This document shows positions 7,703 through 14,930 of a stretch of 64,000 nt of DNA, one piece after another. The stretch spans positions 934,501 to 998,500 of the forward strand of contig NZ_JAFN01000001.1 of the NCBI RefSeq assembly GCF_000526155.1. The letters are read 5' to 3'. The position numbers and the translations under genes are program-made. The DNA comes from Deferrisoma camini S3R1 (GTDB lineage Bacteria > Desulfobacterota > Deferrisomatia > Deferrisomatales > Deferrisomataceae). The notes under the pieces were generated by a model. It was not told where the DNA came from. It did not search any database and saw only the letters and a program-made list of their open reading frames with translations. How positions within the stretch are numbered: the stretch's first letter is position 1; the number at the start of each line of letters is the position of its first letter.

Positions 7703-9043
7703 TCACTCGACCTTTTGGTTGTATCTCTCCTGATAGTACTTGCGGATCGCCTCGACCCGCTTGGGGTCGAACCCCTTCACGTACCACTCGTGGCGGGGGT
7801 CGTTCTCGATGTACTTGGACAGGATCCGCTGGTACAGCTCCGGCTTCCCGGCCTTCTCACACGCCCGCTTCGCCTCGGGGAGGAACTCCGTGTAGAAGAT
7901 CTTGGCCACGTCGTAGATCCCGTTCCAGAAGGCGTAGTCCGGGCCGGACATGGCTGCGCCGTGGCGCCCCCTGCGGCCCGCGTGGTGCCAGAGGGTCCAG
8001 TACATCCAGTCGATCTGGTCGTCGAAGTTGGCCTTGGTGATCACGCCCTCCTGGATCAGCAGCGAGCGGATCTCCTTGGCCGGGATCGCGAACTTGGTGT
8101 TGTACAGGTCCACGAAGTCGTCGAACTGCTTGTAGAACCCGTCCACGAACTGGGCGCCGTGGCAGGCGGTGCACACGTCCTTCATGTTGGCGAGCTTCTT
8201 TTCCCAGTCCTTGGTGCGCGTGGAGACCGGGGCCCGCAGGTTCCAGCTCAGCCGCGCCCCCACGTCGTGGGTCACCGGCTGGTTGGGGGTGGCGCTCATG
8301 TGGCAGGTGGCGCAGGTGGGGGCGTCGAAGTAGTCCTCGCCCGCCACCCACTTGGGGTTGTCCATGTTCAGCTCGTCCTCAAAGGCGCGGAACAGGATGC
8401 CGTGCTTGGACTCCTCGTAGACCTCCTTCTGTGGGTGGTCGGGGCCCAGGTGGCACTTGCCGCACACGTCCGGCTTCCGGGCCTGGGCCTTGCTGAACCG
8501 GTGGCGGGTGTGGCAGGCGCTGCAGGTGCCCTTGGAGCCGTCGGGGTTGACCCGGCCGATGCCCGTGTTGGGCCAGGTGGACTGGCTCAGGGTGCCGTCG
8601 GGGTTGGTCTGGACGATGGAGCCGTGGCACTGCCGGCATCCCACGGCCACGGCGGGCTCCCCCGCGACGGTCTGGCCCAGCAGGGCGTCCTTGGAGTTGA
8701 GGATGTTGCCGGCCTCGGCGTGGTGGCTGGCCTCCTGCTCGGCCGCCTCCTTGGAGTGGCACCGACCGCAGTCCTTGGGCGACACGATGATGGCCACGGT
8801 CCACCCGTTGTGGTCCATGGCGTCCGGTTCACCCGGCTCGGCCCGGTGACACTCGTAGCACCCCACCCCTGAGTTCCAGTGGGAGCTCGTCTCCCACTGG
8901 GTCACGAGGCCGGGCATCTGCTCCTTGTGGCACTCCACGCACTCCTTGGTCTCGGCGCTGAGCTGAGCCGCCCACGCCGTCCCCGCAAGCGCCAGGGAAA
9001 CGCCAACGAGCCCCAGTAGGTACTTCCGGACCTTTCTTCCCAT
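7703..9043 (-). CDS. Octahaem c-type cytochrome, hydroxylamine oxidoreductase (HAO)-like
   Basis: A 446-residue exported protein with signal peptide (KYLLGLVGVSLALAGTAWA) and eight CxxCH haem sites at about residues 35, 62, 92, 136, 174, 194, 244 and 291. The fourth (CRQCHG) corresponds to the catalytic haem in HAO-type enzymes, and VTHDVGARLSWN and HHAGRRGRHGAAM are typical of the family. Relatives oxidise hydroxylamine or hydrazine, or run in reverse as nitrite/hydroxylamine reductases; the latter is common in anaerobes lacking ammonia oxidation. A tyrosine occurs in SGPDYAFW, but whether it is the haem-crosslinking tyrosine of true HAO needs alignment. No partner quinol oxidase is adjacent. 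GGAGGAGG precedes the ATG. An FNR/HcpR-like operator lies upstream. Confidence 0.85.
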   Translation of the reverse strand: MGRKVRKYLLGLVGVSLALAGTAWAAQLSAETKECVECHKEQMPGLVTQWETSSHWNSGVGCYECHRAEPGEPDAMDHNGWTVAIIVSPKDCGRCHSKEAAEQEASHHAEAGNILNSKDALLGQTVAGEPAVAVGCRQCHGSIVQTNPDGTLSQSTWPNTGIGRVNPDGSKGTCSACHTRHRFSKAQARKPDVCGKCHLGPDHPQKEVYEESKHGILFRAFEDELNMDNPKWVAGEDYFDAPTCATCHMSATPNQPVTHDVGARLSWNLRAPVSTRTKDWEKKLANMKDVCTACHGAQFVDGFYKQFDDFVDLYNTKFAIPAKEIRSLLIQEGVITKANFDDQIDWMYWTLWHHAGRRGRHGAAMSGPDYAFWNGIYDVAKIFYTEFLPEAKRACEKAGKPELYQRILSKYIENDPRHEWYVKGFDPKRVEAIRKYYQERYNQKVE

Positions 9044-9104
9044 GGTTCCTCCTCCCGTGGGATGGGTTCGCCTCGCTGTGTGCGAGGATTCACAAGTATC
9101 GCCT

Positions 9105-9146
9105 ACTGTACGGGTGGGAAACGTCGTGTTCCTTGACCTGGGTCAA
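9105..9146 (-). promoter_or_regulatory. FNR/HcpR/DNR-type operator and -10 element of the octahaem cytochrome gene
   Basis: The perfect palindrome TTGACCTGGGTCAA (9133-9146) matches the half-site pattern of CRP/FNR-family regulators. On the minus strand a -10 candidate TACAGT (9110-9105) implies a start near 9098, which places the palindrome centre at -41.5, the class II activator position. The regulator gene is not in the window. Confidence 0.65.
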
Positions 9147-9314
9147 AGAACCGCTCGGCCGGAAAGGGTGCCACGCCGGGCCGGAAGGTCAAGTGCCCGC
9201 AGACCGGACCCCCGTGGAGCCCCGGGGCCCCGCGGTGCCCCCCAGGGTCCGTTCCGTTCCCCCCGGGGGAGGGGGGCAACCACGTAACCTGCCGGTATTT
9301 GAAGTGTTTCGGAG

Positions 9315-9331
9315 CTGGCACCGGCCTTGCT
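9315..9331 (+). promoter_or_regulatory. Sigma-54 promoter of the flagellar rod/ring operon
   Basis: CTGGCACCGGCCTTGCT has GG (9317-9318) and GC (9329-9330) ten bases apart and fits the RpoN consensus almost perfectly. The flgF start lies about 18 bases after the expected transcription start. Class II flagellar genes are commonly RpoN-driven with a FlrC/FleQ-type activator. Confidence 0.85.
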
Positions 9332-9358
9332 TTCCAGGCCGGCCGAAGGAGGAGCCCG

Positions 9359-10078
9359 ATGATCCGAGCCCTGTACACAGCGACCAGCGGCATGCTCGTG
9401 GAGAGCCGGCGCCTCGACCTGGCCGCGCGCAACCTCTACTACGGCCAGGTTCCCGGCTACAAAGGCGCCGGAGAGCTCCGGGCCGCACTGCCGGCCACAG
9501 GGGGGGACCTGCCCCTGGACGTCCAGACCGACTACGCGGGCGAGTTCGTGAACCCGGCCCCGGGCCCGGTGCGGCCCACGAACCGGCCCCTGGACCTGGC
9601 CCTGTCCGGGGAGGGGTTGTTCGTGCTCCAGGGTCCAAACGGTCTCGTGTACACCCGGGACGGTCGGTTCTACCGGGGACCCGACGGAACGGTGCGAAAC
9701 GGCTCCGGCTACCCCCTTCTCGGGGAGAACGGGCCCGTGGTGATCCCCCCCGACGCGGACGTCGAGGTGGACGAAATGGGCCGAGTTTGGGCCGGCGGCA
9801 AGCAGGTGGACCGGCTGCGCCTCGAGGCGTTCCCGGGCTACCGGGGGCTCCTGCGGCTCGGGGGAAACCTGTTCGTCTCCACCGGCGCGGTGAAGGCGGT
9901 CGCTGCGGAGGCCCAGGTGATCCAGGGAGCCCTGGAGGAGTCGAACGTGCAGCAGGTCGAGCAGATGACCCGCATGATCGAGTCGGTCCGGGCGTTCGAG
10001 GCGTACCAGAAGGTGGTGCAGACCGTGATGGAAGACGTCACCGGTGAGGCGGTGCGCCGCATCGGACGGGTGGCGTAG
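9359..10078 (+). CDS. flgF: FlgF-like flagellar proximal rod protein
   Basis: A 239-residue rod/hook-family protein. It begins MIRALYTATSGMLVES and ends with the helical FEAYQKVVQTVMEDVTGEAVRR that pairs with the N-terminal helix in rod assembly. The beta region has RPTNRPLDLALSGEGLFVLQ, typical of FlgF/FlgG. The usual NNLAN(V/A)NTTGFK signature is replaced by ARNLYYGQVPGYKGAG, so the N-terminal export/polymerisation segment is diverged. The ATG at 9359 follows AAGGAGGAG. First gene of the sigma-54 operon, directly before flgG; position plus sequence support FlgF rather than a duplicate FlgG. Confidence 0.85.
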   Translation: MIRALYTATSGMLVESRRLDLAARNLYYGQVPGYKGAGELRAALPATGGDLPLDVQTDYAGEFVNPAPGPVRPTNRPLDLALSGEGLFVLQGPNGLVYTRDGRFYRGPDGTVRNGSGYPLLGENGPVVIPPDADVEVDEMGRVWAGGKQVDRLRLEAFPGYRGLLRLGGNLFVSTGAVKAVAAEAQVIQGALEESNVQQVEQMTRMIESVRAFEAYQKVVQTVMEDVTGEAVRRIGRVA

Positions 10079-10099
10079 ATCCCGACAGGAGGTTGAGGC

Positions 10100-10891
10100 A
10101 TGATCCGAGCCCTGTGGACCGCGGCAGCCGGAATGAACTGCCAGCAGATGAACGTGGACGTGATCGCCAACAACCTGGCCAACGTGAACACCACCGGCTT
10201 CAAGCGGAGCCGGGTGGACTTCCAGGACCTCTTGTACCAGACCCTCCTCACCCCGGGCTCGGTTTCGAGCGCGGGGGCCCAGTACCCGGTGGGTATGGAG
10301 GTGGGCCTGGGGGCCCGGGTGGTGACCACGGAGAAGCTGTTCTCCCAGGGCGACTTCCGGGAGACCGGCAACCCCCTGGATCTACTGATCGAGGGGGACG
10401 GGTTCTTCCAGGTGACCCTGCCCAACGGGGGCACGGCCTACACCCGCTCCGGCTCGTTCAAGCTCGACTCCCAGGGCCGGCTGTGCACCAGCGAGGGGTG
10501 GATCGTGTACCCCGAGATCACGATCCCGCCCAACGCCGTGGAGATCACGGTGGGCAGCGACGGGTCGGTGTCGATCCTCAACGGCGACACCGGCCAGGTG
10601 GAGGACCTGGGCGTGACCCTGGAGTTGGCCCGGTTCTCCAACCCCGGGGGGCTCAAATCCATGGGGCACTCGATGTACGTGGCCACCCCCGCCTCCGGGG
10701 ACCCCATCACCGGCACCCCCGGCACCCTGGGCCTGGGAAGCCTCAACCAGGGGTTTCTGGAGATGAGCAACGTGAGCGTGGTGGAGGAGATGGTGAACCT
10801 GATCGCCGGCCAGCGGGCCTACGAGGTGAGCTCCAAGGCGATCCAGGCCGCCGATGAGATGCTGCAGATGTCGAACAACGTGAAGAGGTAG
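10100..10891 (+). CDS. flgG: FlgG flagellar distal rod protein
   Basis: A 263-residue protein of normal FlgG length with the canonical N-terminus MIRALWTAAAGMNCQQ and NNLANVNTTGFKRSR, the mid-domain LLIEGDGFFQVTLPNGGTAYTR, and the C-terminal EMSNVSVVEEMVNLIAGQRA and YEVSSKAIQAADEMLQ. It polymerises into the distal rod that passes through the P and L rings. AGGAGGTTGAGGC precedes the ATG. The next gene, flgA, begins four bases after its stop. Confidence 0.97.
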   Translation: MIRALWTAAAGMNCQQMNVDVIANNLANVNTTGFKRSRVDFQDLLYQTLLTPGSVSSAGAQYPVGMEVGLGARVVTTEKLFSQGDFRETGNPLDLLIEGDGFFQVTLPNGGTAYTRSGSFKLDSQGRLCTSEGWIVYPEITIPPNAVEITVGSDGSVSILNGDTGQVEDLGVTLELARFSNPGGLKSMGHSMYVATPASGDPITGTPGTLGLGSLNQGFLEMSNVSVVEEMVNLIAGQRAYEVSSKAIQAADEMLQMSNNVKR

Positions 10892-10895
10892 TGCG

Positions 10896-11810
10896 ATGCG
10901 CGCCCTGACCCTCGGCCTCACGCTTCTTCTGCTCGCCGCGGCCCCGTCCGGAGCCGCCGTGCGGGTGCCGCCGCGGGTGGAGGTCGACACGGACACGGTC
11001 ACCCTGGCGGACCTGGTGCCGGGGGCGCCCGCGGGCTGGGCCGCGGTCCGGTTGGGGCCGGCCCCGAGGCCCGGACGCACCCGGACCCTCGAGGCGGCGT
11101 GGATCCGCCAGCGGGCCCGGGCCGTGGGGGCCGCGGACCGGTTGGCTCTTCCGGACCGGGTGGTGGTGGAGCGGCCCGGAGCCCGGGTGGGGCGCGAGGC
11201 CCTGGTGGAGGCGGTGAGGGCGGCCGTGCGCTCCCGGGTGGGCCCGGACGAGGAGGTGCGGGTGCTGTCGGTGGGGCTCCCCGGGCCGGTGGCCCGGGGC
11301 GACCGGGAGCTGCGGCCGCGGCTCCCGGAAGGGGGCCTGCCCTCGACCTTCACGGTACCGGTGGACGTGTGGGTGAAGGGGACCAGGGCCGCCACCGGCT
11401 GGGTGCGGGTCGAGGTGTTCCGGGGCCGGCCGGCCGTGGTGCTCGTGCGGGACGCCCGCCGGGGCGAGGTGCTCGGCCTGGACGACGTGGAGGTACGCAC
11501 CGCCCGATCCGGGGCGTCGACCCTGTCCGACCCCCAACAGGTCGTGGGGAAGCGCCTGCGGCGGAGCCTGCGGGCCGGCACGGCCCTGCGGCGGCAGGAC
11601 CTGGAGGCCGTGCCGGTGGTGAGCCGGGGAGACGTGGTCCGGCTGGTGGCCCGGGTGGGAGGCGTGACCGCGAGCACCCTGGGGAAGGCCCTGGGCAGCG
11701 CCGGCATCGGCGAGGTGGTGCAGGTGGAGAACCTGGGAAGCGGCCGGACCGTGGCCGGCATCGTCCGGGGCGGGGGGCTCGTGGAAGTGGCCACGGCGCT
11801 GGGGAGGTGA
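10896..11810 (+). CDS. flgA: FlgA, P-ring assembly chaperone
   Basis: A 304-residue periplasmic protein with an N-terminal signal (LTLGLTLLLLAAAPSGAA). The C-terminal half is an SAF domain (VVLVRDARRGEVLGLDDVEV, later GTALRRQDLEAVPVVSRGD and VRLVARVGGVTAS), which is diagnostic for FlgA. FlgA helps FlgI assemble around the rod in the periplasm. It is longer than enterobacterial FlgA (about 220) because of an extra N-terminal domain, as in other members with an SAF C-terminus. Lies between flgG and flgH with four- and three-base gaps. Confidence 0.92.
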   Translation: MRALTLGLTLLLLAAAPSGAAVRVPPRVEVDTDTVTLADLVPGAPAGWAAVRLGPAPRPGRTRTLEAAWIRQRARAVGAADRLALPDRVVVERPGARVGREALVEAVRAAVRSRVGPDEEVRVLSVGLPGPVARGDRELRPRLPEGGLPSTFTVPVDVWVKGTRAATGWVRVEVFRGRPAVVLVRDARRGEVLGLDDVEVRTARSGASTLSDPQQVVGKRLRRSLRAGTALRRQDLEAVPVVSRGDVVRLVARVGGVTASTLGKALGSAGIGEVVQVENLGSGRTVAGIVRGGGLVEVATALGR

Positions 11811-11813
11811 GGG

Positions 11814-12518
11814 ATGAGAGGCTTCACGCTCGTGTTGGGAGCGGTGCTGGTTGCCGCGGCCGGGTGTTCCCGCCCGTACCTGGAGGAGCCGCCGTGGCCG
11901 CCCCCCACCCCTTTGAACCGCTCGGCCTCGTCGGCGAGGCACCCCGGCCAGCCGACCAGCCTGTGGAGCGACCAGGCTCCGCTGACCCGGGTGTACCGGG
12001 ACCACCGGGCGTTCGCGGTGGGGGATCTGGTCACCGTGATCGTGGTGGAAACGGCCGAGGCCAAGCGGGAGTCCTCCACCGACCTGAGCCGGAAGACCGA
12101 CGTGTCGGCCGGGGTCACGAACTTTCTGGGCATGCCGCCCCACTACGGGCTGCCCGACCTGTACCGCTCCGGGGGGTTTCGGCCCAGCGTGGGGGCCACC
12201 ACCGAGAACAGCTTCCAGGGCACCGGCTCCACGAAGCAGAAGGACGTGCTCCGGATGAGGGTCACCGCCCGGGTGGTGGACGTGCTCGAGGACGGCAACC
12301 TCGTGATCGAGGGGCGGCGGCAGGTGCAGGTGAACCGGGACACCCAGTATCTGTACGTGCGGGGCATCGTGCGTCCCAAGGACATCTCGGCCGAGAACAC
12401 CGTGAGCTCGATCGCCCTGGCCGACGCCCAGATCCTGTACGGCGGCAAGGGCCTGCTGGCGAGCCAGCAGCGGCCGGGGTGGATGTACCGGGTCCTCGAC
12501 GCCGTGTGGCCGTTCTGA
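11814..12518 (+). CDS. flgH: FlgH, flagellar L-ring lipoprotein
   Basis: A 234-residue lipoprotein with lipobox VAAAGC (cysteine about residue 18). It shows SLWSDQAPLTRVYRDHRA, FAVGDLVTVIVVETAEAKRE, the central RMRVTARVVDVLEDGNLVIE and GRRQVQVNRDTQYLYVRGIV, then PKDISAENTVSSIALADAQI: all FlgH hallmarks. It forms the ring in the outer membrane through which the rod passes, direct evidence for a Gram-negative envelope. Preceded by GGGGAGG. Confidence 0.97.
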   Translation: MRGFTLVLGAVLVAAAGCSRPYLEEPPWPPPTPLNRSASSARHPGQPTSLWSDQAPLTRVYRDHRAFAVGDLVTVIVVETAEAKRESSTDLSRKTDVSAGVTNFLGMPPHYGLPDLYRSGGFRPSVGATTENSFQGTGSTKQKDVLRMRVTARVVDVLEDGNLVIEGRRQVQVNRDTQYLYVRGIVRPKDISAENTVSSIALADAQILYGGKGLLASQQRPGWMYRVLDAVWPF

Positions 12519-12541
12519 TGGGCCGGCCGGGAGGTTGGACG

Positions 12542-13642
12542 ATGAGACGTGTGCTGGCGGCGATCGTGGTGGGGCTGATGGGGTTGGCCCCGGCCGGCTC
12601 GGGCGCGGCGGTGCGGGTCAAGGACATCGCCAAGGTGGACGGGGTCCGGAGGAACCAGCTGATCGGGTACGGCCTGGTGGTGGGATTGAACGGCACGGGC
12701 GACAAGACCGGCGTGGCGTTCACCACCCAGTCCACGGCGAACCTGCTGGAGCGGCTCGGCCTGTCCGTGTCCCCCGACGACATCAAGTTGAAGAACGTGG
12801 CCGCCGTGATCGTGACGGCCGACCTGCCCCCCTTCGCCCGGGCCGGGCAGCGGCTGGACGTGACGGTGTCGTCGGTGGGGGACGCCAAGAGCCTGCAGGG
12901 CGGCACGCTGCTGCTCACCCCGCTTCGGGCGCCCAACGGCGACGTGTACGCCGTGGCCCAGGGGCCCTTGTCCATCGGGGGGTTCGGGGCCAGCGCCGCG
13001 GGCGGAGGGGTCCAGCAGAACCACCCCACGGTGGGCCGGATCCCCAGCGGAGCGGTCCTGGAGCGGGACGCGCCCCTGCCCGATCTCAACCGAGGCTACG
13101 TGGACCTGGTGCTGCGCCAACCGGACTTCACCACCGCGGCCCGCCTGGCGGGGGCGGTGAACGAGGCGTTCGGGGCCGGCTCGGCCCGGGCACTGGACGC
13201 GGGGCGGATCCGCGTGGCGGTGCCGGACTCCCAGGCGGACGATCCCGTGGGGTTCCTGGCCCGGTTGGAGGCGGTGGCGGTGGAGCCCGACGCCGTGGCC
13301 CGGGTGGTGGTGGACGAGCGCACGGGCACGGTGGTGATGGGCCAGGACGTCCGGATCCGGCCGGTCGCGCTGAGCCACGGAAACCTCACGGTGCAGATCA
13401 CGCCGTACCTGGAGGTCAGTCAGCCCGAAGCGCTCTCGGCGGGGCAGACCGTGGCCCGCACCGGCGCCGAGGTGACCGTGACCGAGGAGGAGGCCCGGGT
13501 GATGCTGCTCGAGCCGGGGGAGACCCTGGCCGGCCTGGTCCAGGCCCTGAACGCCCTCGGGGTGAGCCCCCGGGATCTGGTGGCCATCTTCCAGGCCCTG
13601 AAGGCGGCCGGGGCCCTGGAAGCCGAGCTGGAGATCCTGTGA
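12542..13642 (+). CDS. flgI: FlgI, flagellar P-ring protein
   Basis: A 366-residue exported protein (signal VLAAIVVGLMGLAPAGSGAA) with the FlgI signatures RVKDIAKVDGVRRNQLIGYG and LVVGLNGTGDKTG, NVAAVIVTADLPPFARAGQ, and SVGDAKSLQGGTLLLTPLRA. The C-terminus ALNALGVSPRDLVAIFQALK is conserved. It forms the peptidoglycan-layer bushing. The ATG at 12542 (after GGGAGGTTGG) is preferred to longer in-frame extensions that run through flgA and flgH. Its stop overlaps the next start by one base (TGATG). Confidence 0.97.
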   Translation: MRRVLAAIVVGLMGLAPAGSGAAVRVKDIAKVDGVRRNQLIGYGLVVGLNGTGDKTGVAFTTQSTANLLERLGLSVSPDDIKLKNVAAVIVTADLPPFARAGQRLDVTVSSVGDAKSLQGGTLLLTPLRAPNGDVYAVAQGPLSIGGFGASAAGGGVQQNHPTVGRIPSGAVLERDAPLPDLNRGYVDLVLRQPDFTTAARLAGAVNEAFGAGSARALDAGRIRVAVPDSQADDPVGFLARLEAVAVEPDAVARVVVDERTGTVVMGQDVRIRPVALSHGNLTVQITPYLEVSQPEALSAGQTVARTGAEVTVTEEEARVMLLEPGETLAGLVQALNALGVSPRDLVAIFQALKAAGALEAELEIL

Positions 13643-14079
13643 TGGTGGGTGCCGTGACGGGGCCGATGGGGCTGGGCACGGCCGTGGCCGCAGTGGGCAA
13701 CGAGCCCCTGCCCAAGGACCTGGAGGGGGCGTGCCGGGCGCTGGAGAAGGAGTTCGCGCTGCTGGTCTTCCGGTCCATGAGGAAGGCCATGGTGCCGGAG
13801 TCGTCCGACGGGGCAACGGGTTTCGCCAAGGAGACCGCCTACGCCCTGCTCGACGAGCAGTGGGCCGAGCTGGCCACCCAGGGCGAGGGGTTGGGGCTCT
13901 GGCGGGCCATGATGCGTCAGTTGGAAGGCGTAAAGAAAAGCCGGGACGGGGTCGATCAGGAGAGCAGGGGCGCGTCCGCCCACGTGGACGCGGTGCGCGC
14001 CCGGAGTCCCAGGGCCGGCGCAGCCGGCCGGTCCGTCGAGGGGATGTGGCGCGGGCAGCGGCTCGACCGCTCGGCCTGA
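13642..14079 (+). CDS. flgJ: FlgJ-type rod cap protein, rod-binding domain only
   Basis: A 145-residue protein whose residues 25-95 (LEGACRALEKEFALLVFRSM, FAKETAYALLDEQWAE) match the N-terminal rod-binding domain of FlgJ. The muramidase domain found in enterobacterial FlgJ is absent, so peptidoglycan opening must come from another enzyme. This short form is usual in delta- and epsilon-type bacteria. The C-terminal 50 residues are Arg/Ser-rich and look disordered. Start codon overlaps the flgI stop (TGATG), implying coupled translation. Confidence 0.9.
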   Translation: MVGAVTGPMGLGTAVAAVGNEPLPKDLEGACRALEKEFALLVFRSMRKAMVPESSDGATGFAKETAYALLDEQWAELATQGEGLGLWRAMMRQLEGVKKSRDGVDQESRGASAHVDAVRARSPRAGAAGRSVEGMWRGQRLDRSA

Positions 14080-14145
14080 GCCCCGTCGGGGCCGACGCGG
14101 TCGGTCGCCGGGCGCCGCGGACCAAGGCATCCCGCAAGGAGAACC

Positions 14146-14457
14146 ATGAAGATCCGTGGCCGTTACACCCGTGGCATCGGCGGGCTGGGGGCGCCGGCGG
14201 TGCCGGTTCGCAAACGGCAGGCCGAGGACGCGACGCCGAGCTCGGTGGACCCCTCGGACCAGGTCAGCATCTCGGACCGGGGGCGCGAGATCCAGCGGGC
14301 CCGGGGCCTGGCGCTGGCGGCCCCCGAGATCCGGCAGGAGCTGGTGGACGAGATCGTGGGCCAGATGGAGCGCGGGGAGTACCGGGTGGCCGGGTCGGAC
14401 GTGGTCCCCCGGATGATCCGCGAGCACTGGATGCTGACCGCAGGGGCGGTGCGGTGA
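14146..14457 (+). CDS. flgM: FlgM-like anti-sigma-28 factor
   Basis: A 103-residue protein. The conserved centre DQVSISDRGREIQRARGLAL and C-terminal helices IRQELVDEIVGQMERGEYRV fit FlgM, which holds FliA (sigma-28) inactive until it is exported through the finished hook. AAGGAGAACC precedes the ATG. The 66-base gap after flgJ shows no sigma-28 consensus to my eye. Its stop overlaps the next start (GTGA). Confidence 0.85.
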   Translation: MKIRGRYTRGIGGLGAPAVPVRKRQAEDATPSSVDPSDQVSISDRGREIQRARGLALAAPEIRQELVDEIVGQMERGEYRVAGSDVVPRMIREHWMLTAGAVR

Positions 14458-14915
14458 GCCAGGCTCAGGTGCGGGCGCGCGCGGACCTGGTGAGCGCGTT
14501 GGAGCGCGAGGCCGACGCGGCCCGTGCGCTGGCCGGGGTCGTGGACGAGGCCCTGGCCGCGGTGCACGACCCCCGGCGGTTGGAAGAGGCGATCCGGCGC
14601 GGGGCCGATGCCGCCCGCCGCCTGGAACGCGCGGCCCGGCTGCGCCAGGCTGCGGCGGCCCGTTGGGCGCGGTCGGCCCGCCAGACGGCGACCCCCCGGC
14701 CCGGTGGGCCCGAGGCCCACCCGGATTCCGGGGTGGCGGACGCGGCTCGGCGGGTGGCCGCCGCGATCGACGGGGTCCGCTCCGGGCTCGCGGCCCTGGG
14801 GCTCGCGGCCCGGTTCGGGCTGACCGTGACCGAGCATCTGGTGCGCACGGCCACCGGCGCCGGGTACGGGCCCGGCGGCCCGTCCGTGCCCTGCCGGACC
14901 GTGTGCCAGGCGTAA
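14454..14915 (+). CDS. flgN: FlgN-like flagellar export chaperone
   Basis: About 153 residues from a GTG start that overlaps the flgM stop by four bases. The product is almost entirely helical and Ala/Arg-rich (ADLVSALEREADAARALAGV, RLEEAIRRGADAARRLERAA), as expected for FlgN, the cytosolic chaperone of the hook-filament junction proteins FlgK and FlgL encoded just downstream. Sequence conservation is weak; the call rests mainly on size, helical character and its flgM-flgN-flgK position. The GTG is chosen for the overlap; a longer in-frame extension runs through flgJ and flgM. Confidence 0.7.
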   Translation: MSQAQVRARADLVSALEREADAARALAGVVDEALAAVHDPRRLEEAIRRGADAARRLERAARLRQAAAARWARSARQTATPRPGGPEAHPDSGVADAARRVAAAIDGVRSGLAALGLAARFGLTVTEHLVRTATGAGYGPGGPSVPCRTVCQA

Positions 14916-14930
14916 CGGGGAAGGCAGCCC

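Noticed and set aside
14080-14145. A sigma-28 promoter in front of flgM.
   Set aside because: No TAAA/GCCGATAA pair with suitable spacing is visible in the 66-base gap.
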